From an uncultured Collinsella sp. (GTDB lineage: Bacteria > Actinomycetota > Coriobacteriia > Coriobacteriales > Coriobacteriaceae): a stretch of 8,628 nt of DNA. This document shows positions 1-6,040 of the stretch, piece after piece; position 1 is the stretch's first letter; every line of letters begins with the position of its first letter. A program made the position numbers and the translations under genes. The notes below the pieces were generated by a model. It searched no databases. It saw nothing but the letters and a program-made list of their open reading frames with translations, and was not told where the DNA came from. The stretch spans positions 1 through 8,628 of the forward strand of contig URNC01000085.1 in assembly GCA_900549065.1 (NCBI GenBank), in the 5' to 3' direction.

Positions 1-27
1 GCAGCGTCAGATGTGTATAAGAGACAG
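1..27 (+). other. Nextera (Tn5) sequencing adapter remnant at contig end
   Basis: Positions 9-27 read AGATGTGTATAAGAGACAG, the 19-bp Tn5 mosaic end used in Nextera libraries. Positions 1-8 (GCAGCGTC) are the preceding bases of the Nextera read-1 adapter. This is library-preparation sequence left on an assembly edge, not genomic DNA. It gives the minus-strand hydroxylase gene a false C-terminal tail (LSLIHI, then TGA at 7-9). On the plus strand it gives a false ORF beginning MYKRQ. Genomic sequence starts at 28. Confidence 0.98.
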
Positions 28-837
28 CACCAGCACGATGGCATCGCCCACGCAGCGGGTGATATCGCCCTGAGCGATCATGACGTCCCAGTCCTGGATA
101 AGGTGGCCGACCTGGTTGACCGGCACGTCCTCGGCGCGCAGGATGCCCACTACACCGGGCAGGGCCTCGGCCTTGGAGGTGTCGATGGAGAGCACGCGGG
201 CGCGCGGATACCTGGAGCGCACGGCGCTGGCATAGGTCAGGCCCGGCTGATCGAGCTCGTCGATGTCGTCGGGATACTTGCCCTCGCCGAGCACCTTCTT
301 GCGCACGTCAATACGGAAGGCGCGCTTGCCCACGCCGTAGTCATCGCCGCGCTCCAGGTCCTCGTCGATCTGCTTTTCGCCGCGGAGCACCGCAGCGGCC
401 AGCGAGATGCCCTCGATAATCTTTTTGTAGCCGGTGCAGCGACAGACGTTACCGCGAATGGCGTACTTGATCTGCTCCTCAGTGGGCTCGGGGTCCTCGG
501 CGATGAGCGCCGCACCCGCCATGACCATGCCAGGGATGCAAAAACCGCACTGCACGGCGCCCACAGCGCCAAAGGCGTACACAAAGGCCTCGCGCACGTC
601 CTCGGGCAGGCCCTCGACGGTCACGATGTTGCGACCGGCGGCAAGAGCGGTGGTCAGCACGCACGCCTTGACGGCTGCACCGTCCACATGGATGGTGCAG
701 GTGCCACAAGCACCTTCGGAGCAGCCGTCCTTGGCGGAATGGATATGCAGGTCGTCGCGCAGGTAGCGCAGCAGCGGTTTGTTTTGGGTCGTCGTGCGCT
801 CGACGCCGTTAACGGTAAAAGTGAATTCCTGTGCCAT
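28..837 (-). CDS. XdhD-like molybdenum hydroxylase (xanthine dehydrogenase family), N-terminal part, truncated at contig edge
   Basis: The first 270 codons of a xanthine-dehydrogenase-family enzyme. Residues 1-75 form a plant-type 2Fe-2S domain with Cys39, Cys44, Cys47 and Cys59. Residues 80-150 form the alpha-helical 2Fe-2S domain with Cys97, Cys100, Cys132 and Cys134 (motifs VQCGFCIPG and NVCRCTGY). From about residue 168 the chain continues without a stop into the a/b-hammerhead start of the molybdopterin subunit (GEGKYPDDID, SRYPRARVLSID, LPGVVGILRAEDVP). This direct 2Fe-2S-to-Mo fusion is the layout of E. coli XdhD and of the so-called selenium-dependent xanthine dehydrogenases, normally about 850-950 residues, so roughly two thirds is missing. 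The active-site Mo domain is not visible, so the substrate (xanthine, hypoxanthine or another purine) cannot be told. ATG at 837 follows AGAAGGGAAT, 12 nt after the ferredoxin stop, so the two genes are surely co-transcribed. The track stop at 7-9 lies in adapter and is not the real end. Confidence 0.9.
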
Positions 838-849
838 GGTGATTCCCTT

Positions 850-1329
850 CTACACGCCGGCGGCGATGCCGGTGCGGTCGTGGATGGCGCCATGCGGGCA
901 GACGACGGCGCACATGCCGCACGACAGGCAATCCGCACCGTCGATATGGGCGCAGTTGTCCTCGATGCGGATAGCGCCGGCAGGGCACTTTTTGGCGCAC
1001 ATGCCGCAACCGATGCAGCTCGTATCGCAAATCTTACGGGCGATGGCGCCCTTATCGGTGTTGTTGCAGCGCACCAGGATATTCTGGTAGCCGGGAACGA
1101 AGGCAATCACGCGCTGCGGGCACGCCATGCCGCACAGGCCACAGCCCGTGCACTTTGAGCGATCCACGCGGGCGATGCCATCGACCAGCGCAATGGCACC
1201 GTGGGGGCAGGCCGCGACGCAAGCGCCACAGCCAATGCAGCCTTCGCTGCAGCGGGCGTCGCCGCCTGCGGAGGCGCAACCGCTTCCGCAGGCAACGTAG
1301 GCCACGTTATGTTGAATGGATTTGGCCAT
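850..1329 (-). CDS. RnfB-like soluble polyferredoxin, four 4Fe-4S motifs
   Basis: A 159-residue protein with 22 cysteines and four CxxCxxCxxxC(P) motifs: CIGCGACVAACP (31-42), CTGCGLCGMACP (60-71), CIGCGMCAKKCP (105-116) and CLSCGMCAVVCP (134-145). It should bind four 4Fe-4S clusters in the cytoplasm; no signal peptide or membrane segment is present. The spacing and the connecting text resemble the C-terminal part of RnfB. Examples are the N-terminal NVAYVACGSGC, the VRCNNTDKGAIARKIC stretch between clusters 2 and 3, and the ENxAxID-like EDNCAHID before cluster 4. Extra cysteines at 14, 18, 27, 88, 101 and 126 could support another centre or be structural. It lies 11 nt after ygfK and 12 nt before the hydroxylase. 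I infer that it carries electrons between these two enzymes, which is not shown directly. ATG at 1329 is preceded by AGGCGAG, a moderate ribosome site. Confidence 0.9.
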   Translation of the reverse strand: MAKSIQHNVAYVACGSGCASAGGDARCSEGCIGCGACVAACPHGAIALVDGIARVDRSKCTGCGLCGMACPQRVIAFVPGYQNILVRCNNTDKGAIARKICDTSCIGCGMCAKKCPAGAIRIEDNCAHIDGADCLSCGMCAVVCPHGAIHDRTGIAAGV

Positions 1330-1340
1330 AAGAGACTCGC

Positions 1341-4340
1341 CTATTTCTTAAGAAGGTACGAATAGTTGTCGCGCACAGCCCTGATGGTCAGGCGGACGGC
1401 CTCGGGAAGGCCGGTGTTGACGGCATCGACCGAGACGGTGCGGACCGTGCCGGCGACGCGGACCTTAAAGTGGTCATCATCCACGGCCAGGAAGCCCTCG
1501 TTCTCGGAGTTCTCCATGTCCTGCTCGCTCCAGAACAGGGTGAGCTTGTCCTTGTAGGGACGACCCTCCTGGTAGGGGCAGAACACGGCGCAGTTACCGC
1601 ACTCGTTGCACATGCCGTCGACATGGACGACCTGATGCTTGGCCAGGCCCGGCACCTTAATTGCCACGTTGGCGCGGTTGGGGCACACGTCGCAGCAGAC
1701 CTCGCACACCGAGCCGCAGCCCAGGCAGCGGGTCTTGGTGCAGCTGCGCTTGTCGCGGCACAGCGACCCCTTGCGCTCGTAGCAGGTGTCCTCGCGGCCG
1801 GCCTGCTCGTTGCATTCGGCGTACTTGTTAAAGTCCACACCGGCGATGGCACGGGCGACCTCGGCGGCATCGGCGATAGCCTCGACCACGGTAGCAGGAC
1901 CGCGACGGCAGTCACCTGCAGCCCAAACGCCCTCGACGCCGGTGGAGGTGGCGGCAAGACGGCCGCGACGGTCGTGCTCGACGCCCGCGGCATCGTACAG
2001 GCTGGCATCGATGCCCTCGCCCACGGCGCAGATCACCGTGGTGGCGGAAAGCTCGACGGTCTCGCCCGTGGCGACGGGGCTGCGACGGCCGCTTGCATCC
2101 GGCTCGCCAAGCTCCATAACGTCGCAGGTCAGCACGGCGCCGTTAAGCGCCTTGGGGGCCAGCAGCTCGCAGAACTCAACACCGTCGGCAAGAGCAAGAT
2201 CAAGCTCTTCCTCGTCAGCGGGCATCTGCTTCTTGGTGCGGCGGTAGACCAGGCGCACGTTCTTCACGCCGGCCAGGCGCTTGGCCACGCGGGCCGCGTC
2301 CATGGCGGTGTTGCCGGCGCCAATGACCACGACGTCCTCGCCCAGCTCGAGCTTCTCGCCCTTCTTGGCGGCCTCGAGGAACTCCAGCACGTCGAGCTCG
2401 GCGCCCTCGCCCAAGCCTGCAGAGCCGGGCATCCAGGCACCGGTGGCCACGACCACGTCGGTAAAGCCCTGGGCCTTGAGTTCGTCGATGGAATCCACGC
2501 GAGCGTTGAGCTGCACCTTGGCACCAAAGGCCAGGCAGAGTTCGGCGTCGTGCGAGATATCGTCGCTGGCGATACGGAACTCGGGGATGACGTGACGGAC
2601 CACGCCGCCGAGCGAATCGCGAGCTTCGAAGATGGTGACGGGCACGCCGGCACGCGTCAGGAAGAACGCGGTCGCCAGGCCGGCCGGGCCGCCGCCGATA
2701 ACGGCAACATTGTGCTCGCCGTCGTTGGCGATGGCCTGGGCGCGCAGCTTGGGCAGCACGGCGGTCATGGCCTCGCGGGCGGCCTTGAGCTTGCTGGCGC
2801 GAATCTGGGCGCCCTCGGGCTCGTAGAACGCACGCTCGCAGGCACGGCCGCAGGGATGCGGGCAGATGGTGCCGGTAATGAACGGCAGAGCGTTGCGCTC
2901 GATGATGATGTTGAGCGCGTCCTCGTAGCGGCCCTCGTCAACAGCCGCCAGATAGGCGGGAATATCCTGCTGGATGGGGCAGCTCGTGCGGCACGGCGTG
3001 GTAAAGCAATCGGAAAGCGGGCTCTTGCCGGCGACCTTGCGGTCGGGCAGCGGACGCAGCGGCTTCTTGTAGAGCGGGTTGGTGAGTGAGTCGGTCTGGA
3101 TCGCAGTCACAGCCTCGAGCGAGACGCCCGCGAACGGCTTGCCATCCAGGTCGGTAAACTCGCCGGCCATCTGGCTAAAGCGCTCGTAGCCACCAGGCTT
3201 GAGCACGTCGGTCGCCAGGGTGACGGGCCAAATGCCGGCATCGTACAGGGCGCGGATGTTGTAGACCGTGGCACCGCCGGAGTAGCTTATGCGCAGTTTG
3301 CCATCAAACTGCTCGGTAATGCGGCGGGCAGCCTCGATGGTCAGCGAGAACAGCGAACGGCCGGACATGTACATCTCGGTGGAGGGCAGCTCGTTCCTCG
3401 TCACGTCGACGGGGAACGTGTTGGTCAGCTTGACGCCAAACTCCAGGCCGCGCTCGGCGCACAGGGCAATCAGGCGCTCGAACATAGGCACGGCATCGGC
3501 CCACTGCAGGTCCTCGCGGAAGTGCGTGTCATCGAAGACGATGTAGTCAAAGCCCAGCTCGTTGAGGCGCTGGCGGGCAAACTCATAGCCCAGCAGCGTG
3601 GGGTTGCACTTGATGTAGGTGTTGAGACCCTTCTCGGTAATCAGATAGGTCGCGATGCGCTCGATCTCCGCCGGCGGGCAGCCATGCAGGGTGGACTCGG
3701 TGATGGAGTTGGAAACGCGTGCCGGGATGGACTCGACAAACGCGGCGTCGACATGCTCAAACTTGTCCAGGTTGGCGAGCGCCCAGGCACGGCACTCGTT
3801 CCAGACGTCAGAGCCGCTGGCGTCCTTCATGCCCTCGATGTAGGCGTCGACCTTGGGGCTCTTGATGCCCTCGAGGTCATAGCCCACGGACATGTTGAAG
3901 ACAAAGCCGTCCGGGCTACCTAGGCCGTACTCGCGAGCGATGAGGTGGCAGGCGAACCATGCCTTCACGTACTCGGCAAGAGCCTGCGGAACCTCGAGCT
4001 CGGTCGACCACTCGCAGTTGTAGCACTCGTCCTGCGCCACGATGCAGGGCTTGTTCACACACTTGGAGAGCTCCTCGCCGTCCATCACCTGAACGGTCTT
4101 GAGCTCAAAGAAGCGGGAACCGGCCACGTAGGATGCCACGATGTTTTGGGCAAGCTGCGTATTGGGGCCGGCGGCCGGGCCAAACGGAGTCTCGATGCGC
4201 TCGTCAAAAATGGGAAGCGCGCCCTCCTGGTTGGTCGTAACCATCTTGCGCACGCCAAAGACGGCGCCCTGAGTCTTGTGCTCCTCGATGATCCAGTTCA
4301 TCAGCTGCGAAAACGGGATCGGCCTCATGATGTCGCTCAT
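1341..4340 (-). CDS. ygfK: YgfK family FAD/NAD(P) iron-sulfur oxidoreductase ('putative selenate reductase subunit YgfK')
   Basis: A complete 999-residue protein (E. coli YgfK is about 1030). Residues 1-440 form a dihydroorotate-dehydrogenase-like barrel, with TPFGPAAGPNTQLAQN (51-66), FVFNMSVGYDLEGI (146-159), HGCPP (219-223), GVKLTNTFPVD (302-312) and ISYSGGATVYN (351-361). Residues 445-505 are a GltD-type iron-sulfur region (Cys445, 450, 454; Cys493, 497, 501). Then come the FAD site VAVIGGGPAGLA (545-556), the NAD(P) site VVVIGAGNTAMDAAR (670-684) and the closing AAGDCRRGPAT (807-817). The C-terminus has two cysteine clusters: 872-886, and CNECGNCAVFCP at 911-922. The start at 4340 (MSDIMRPIPF) matches the family N-terminus (E. 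coli begins with nearly the same residues) and follows AGAGAGG; the 41 codons upstream are an Arg-rich non-coding extension. Despite the 'selenate reductase' label, the family belongs to urate/purine clusters, and the architecture suggests redox chemistry on a purine or pyrimidine-like ring using NAD(P)H. Confidence 0.92.
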   Translation of the reverse strand: MSDIMRPIPFSQLMNWIIEEHKTQGAVFGVRKMVTTNQEGALPIFDERIETPFGPAAGPNTQLAQNIVASYVAGSRFFELKTVQVMDGEELSKCVNKPCIVAQDECYNCEWSTELEVPQALAEYVKAWFACHLIAREYGLGSPDGFVFNMSVGYDLEGIKSPKVDAYIEGMKDASGSDVWNECRAWALANLDKFEHVDAAFVESIPARVSNSITESTLHGCPPAEIERIATYLITEKGLNTYIKCNPTLLGYEFARQRLNELGFDYIVFDDTHFREDLQWADAVPMFERLIALCAERGLEFGVKLTNTFPVDVTRNELPSTEMYMSGRSLFSLTIEAARRITEQFDGKLRISYSGGATVYNIRALYDAGIWPVTLATDVLKPGGYERFSQMAGEFTDLDGKPFAGVSLEAVTAIQTDSLTNPLYKKPLRPLPDRKVAGKSPLSDCFTTPCRTSCPIQQDIPAYLAAVDEGRYEDALNIIIERNALPFITGTICPHPCGRACERAFYEPEGAQIRASKLKAAREAMTAVLPKLRAQAIANDGEHNVAVIGGGPAGLATAFFLTRAGVPVTIFEARDSLGGVVRHVIPEFRIASDDISHDAELCLAFGAKVQLNARVDSIDELKAQGFTDVVVATGAWMPGSAGLGEGAELDVLEFLEAAKKGEKLELGEDVVVIGAGNTAMDAARVAKRLAGVKNVRLVYRRTKKQMPADEEELDLALADGVEFCELLAPKALNGAVLTCDVMELGEPDASGRRSPVATGETVELSATTVICAVGEGIDASLYDAAGVEHDRRGRLAATSTGVEGVWAAGDCRRGPATVVEAIADAAEVARAIAGVDFNKYAECNEQAGREDTCYERKGSLCRDKRSCTKTRCLGCGSVCEVCCDVCPNRANVAIKVPGLAKHQVVHVDGMCNECGNCAVFCPYQEGRPYKDKLTLFWSEQDMENSENEGFLAVDDDHFKVRVAGTVRTVSVDAVNTGLPEAVRLTIRAVRDNYSYLLKK

Positions 4341-4352
4341 AATGAGTTCCTC
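4341..4352 (-). promoter_or_regulatory. Ribosome binding site that fixes the ygfK start
   Basis: On the minus strand AGAGAGGAACTCATT precedes ATG at 4340. The purine-rich AGAGAGG lies 8 nt upstream and supports the start at 4340 rather than the upstream ATG at 4463 or the internal ATG four codons later (MRPIPF). Confidence 0.7.
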
Positions 4353-4438
4353 TCTGTAACGCCCGGCGAGACCGCGCGGCGGGCGCAAATACGGTGTAGC
4401 GCTAGCACAGCGCCGGCGACCCCGCGGAGGCCGCCTAT

Positions 4439-4474
4439 GCGCGCGCCGGATGTGGCGAAACATCCGACGCGCGC
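4439..4474 (-). repeat. Strong intercistronic hairpin after ssnA
   Basis: The arms are 4439-4453 (GCGCGCGCCGGATGT) and 4460-4474 (ACATCCGACGCGCGC) around a 6-nt loop. In the minus-strand RNA all 15 positions pair, one of them as G-U. It begins 15 nt after the ssnA stop and has no U-tract behind it. It may be a 3'-end stabiliser or processing hairpin, or a U-less actinobacterial-type terminator or attenuator that sets the ygfK level relative to ssnA. The rest of the 149-nt spacer is GC-rich, includes the small palindrome TAGCGCTA (4397-4404), and shows no convincing promoter. Confidence 0.7.
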
Positions 4475-4489
4475 GAATCTACTTGTGAA

Positions 4490-5845
4490 TTAGTAGGTGC
4501 GATCGTTGAGCGTGCTCCAGAGCTTCTTGGACTCGGCCATGGTCCACGCGTTGATCTTTTCCTCATCAATGCCAACGAACTCGCGATCCTTGTACAGGAC
4601 GCGGCCGTTGATGATGGTGGTGCGGCAGTTTTTGCCCATCATGCCAAAGAGCATGTGGCCGTCGATATTCTCCTCGCTCAGCGGCGTAAAGGGCTTGTAG
4701 TCCATAACGATAACGTCGGCGGCAGCGCCGGCCTCGAGCACACCGAGCTTGCGATCGAAGTACTTGCTCGCCATCTTGGCGTTGTTCTCGAACAGCATGG
4801 TCATGGCCTCACACCAGCCCACGTTGGGCATGGCGGCGTTGTGACGCTGAATGATCAGGAAGACCTTAAGGCTCTCGAGCATATCGTGGGTGTAGGCGTC
4901 GGTGCCCATGCACACGGGGATGCCACGACGGAAGAACTCGAGCACGGGGGCGCAGCCCACGGCGTTGCCCATATTGGATTCGGGGTTGTTGACCAGCCAA
5001 GTGCCGGACTCCTTGACGATATCCATCTCGGCAGGCGTCACGTGGATGCAGTGGCCGAGCATGGTGTCGGGACCCAGCAGGTTGTGCTGCAGCAGGCGCT
5101 CGACGGGGCTGATACCACCGCGGTTGAGGCGGGAATCCCACACGTCGTTCATGCCCTCGCACACATGGATGTGGAAGCCGGTCAGGCCGTTGTTGGCCTC
5201 GGCCATCTTATCCATGGTCTCGTCCGAAAGCGTAAAGGTAGCATGTCCGCCAAACATGGCGGCGATCATGTGGTTGTCGTTATCGCGACGCTCCTTGGCG
5301 GCCCACTGGGCAAATTCGGCGTTCTCGGCAATGGCCTGGTCGCACTTTTCCTGGCCGCGGCGATCGGAGACCTCGTAGCACAGGCACGAACGCATGCCCA
5401 GCTCCTGAGCTGCATCCTTAATGGTAAAGAGGCTTCCCGGGATCTCGCAGAAGCTCGCATGGTGATCGAAGATCGTGGTGACGCCATCACGGATGGAGTC
5501 CAAAATCGTGGCATAGGCGCTGGCCTTGGTGCCGTCGAGCGTCAGGTTGTCGTCGATCTTCCACCACTGCTGCTCAAGATTCTCCAGGAAGTTGGTGGGG
5601 TTGCAGCCCTTAATGGCAAGGCCGCGGGCCAGACCCGAGTAGATGTGGGTGTGGCAGTTGATAAGTCCAGGCATGATGAGGTTGCCCTGGGCATCGACGT
5701 ACTCGGCATCCGAGTACTTGGCCTTGAGCTCGCGCTCGGGGCCCACTTCGACGATCGTATCTCCGTCAATGGCGACCGCACCGTTTGGAATGAACGGGGT
5801 CTGAGCGTTGCGGGTAAAGACGGAACCGTTAGCGACCAGAAGCAT
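4490..5845 (-). CDS. ssnA: SsnA family metal-dependent amidohydrolase (aminohydrolase)
   Basis: A complete 451-residue member of the ATZ/TRZ-type amidohydrolases, close to E. coli SsnA (442). Visible are the metal motif HTH (His65, His67) in MPGLINCHTHIYSGLARG, FDHHAS (127-131), GGHATFTLS (199-207), the HxxE motif His227-Val-Cys-Glu230, GHCIH (His265, His268), NNPESN and MGTDAYTHD with Asp316. By family analogy His65, His67, His227 and Asp316 bind the metal, and Glu230 and His265 act in catalysis. It is a cytoplasmic enzyme that likely hydrolyses or deaminates a purine-derived intermediate; the exact substrate is not readable from sequence. SsnA genes sit with ygfK and XdhD-type genes in urate-degradation clusters. 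The start at 5845 (MLLVANGS) follows GAAGGGAG by 5 nt; the ATG at 5863 lies upstream of that ribosome site. It is the second gene of the block, separated from its neighbours by structured spacers rather than tight overlaps. Confidence 0.88.
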   Translation of the reverse strand: MLLVANGSVFTRNAQTPFIPNGAVAIDGDTIVEVGPERELKAKYSDAEYVDAQGNLIMPGLINCHTHIYSGLARGLAIKGCNPTNFLENLEQQWWKIDDNLTLDGTKASAYATILDSIRDGVTTIFDHHASFCEIPGSLFTIKDAAQELGMRSCLCYEVSDRRGQEKCDQAIAENAEFAQWAAKERRDNDNHMIAAMFGGHATFTLSDETMDKMAEANNGLTGFHIHVCEGMNDVWDSRLNRGGISPVERLLQHNLLGPDTMLGHCIHVTPAEMDIVKESGTWLVNNPESNMGNAVGCAPVLEFFRRGIPVCMGTDAYTHDMLESLKVFLIIQRHNAAMPNVGWCEAMTMLFENNAKMASKYFDRKLGVLEAGAAADVIVMDYKPFTPLSEENIDGHMLFGMMGKNCRTTIINGRVLYKDREFVGIDEEKINAWTMAESKKLWSTLNDRTY

Positions 5846-5849
5846 GGAT

Positions 5850-5860
5850 GCTCCCTTCAA
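5850..5860 (-). promoter_or_regulatory. Ribosome binding site of ssnA, next to a hairpin
   Basis: The minus strand reads TTGAAGGGAGCATCC then ATG at 5845. GAAGGGAG is a strong Shine-Dalgarno sequence and rejects the in-frame ATG at 5863. The stem built from 5861-5869 and 5882-5891 ends only a few bases upstream, so folding there could affect ribosome access. Confidence 0.75.
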
Positions 5861-5992
5861 CATCAGAGGCGGGGTTTGACACCTCTGACATGGCGGAGTG
5901 CGAAGCGCCGGCCTACACCGGAAACGGGCCCTCTCCCGTCAACGCTTCACCAAAGGGACAAACCCTTTGAAGTGCGGCTTGGCGCCGCATGG

Positions 5993-6024
5993 CGTCGGCG
6001 GACGAGGCGATGCGTCCGCCGACG
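5993..6024 (-). repeat. Perfect 12-bp hairpin after the permease gene
   Basis: The arms CGTCGGCGGACG (5993-6004) and CGTCCGCCGACG (6013-6024) are a perfect inverted repeat with an 8-nt loop, starting 16 nt after the permease stop. As after ssnA, no U-run follows, so a classical Rho-independent terminator is not supported. A stabilising, processing or partial-termination hairpin fits better. Confidence 0.7.
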
Positions 6025-6040
6025 AATAGCACCGAATTGG

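Larger units (their letters stand above)
5846..6040 (-). promoter_or_regulatory. Highly structured 195-nt spacer/leader upstream of ssnA
   Basis: Several inverted repeats follow one another on the RNA: 6013-6024/5993-6004 (listed separately), TGCGGC/GCCGCA (5973-5978 and 5984-5989), CAAAGGG/CCCTTTG (5951-5957 and 5963-5969), ACGGG/CCCGT and CCGG/CCGG inside an outer GAAGCG/CGCTTC stem (about 5903-5948), and TCAGAGG/CCTCTGA (5863-5869 and 5882-5888) just before the ribosome site. GAAG near 5945 can pair either upstream with CTTC (about 5969-5972) or downstream with CTTC, so two folds exclude each other. I recognise no named riboswitch. A TTGACG (5942-5937) resembles a -35 box but has no convincing -10 behind it. 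Confidence 0.45.

Noticed and set aside
13..1158. Plus-strand 381-codon ORF opposite the hydroxylase and ferredoxin
   Set aside because: It starts inside adapter sequence (MYKRQ), is the complement of two clear genes, and has an Ala/Gly/His/Asp-rich composition typical of antisense frames in GC-rich DNA.
1470..3089. Plus-strand 539-codon ORF
   Set aside because: Antisense shadow of ygfK with no recognisable domain and no ribosome site.
1341..4340. Glutamate synthase small subunit or true selenate reductase
   Set aside because: The GltD-like part is only the middle of the protein. The N-terminal barrel, C-terminal 4Fe-4S pair and neighbours point to the YgfK family, and no molybdenum reductase domain supports selenate reduction.
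4341..4463. 41-codon N-terminal extension of ygfK
   Set aside because: Arg/Pro-rich, overlaps the intercistronic hairpin, has no ribosome site and is not found in the family. The start at 4340 has a ribosome site and a conserved N-terminus.
5846..5863. Six-codon longer start of ssnA at 5863
   Set aside because: The strong GAAGGGAG ribosome site lies between the two ATGs and serves the one at 5845.
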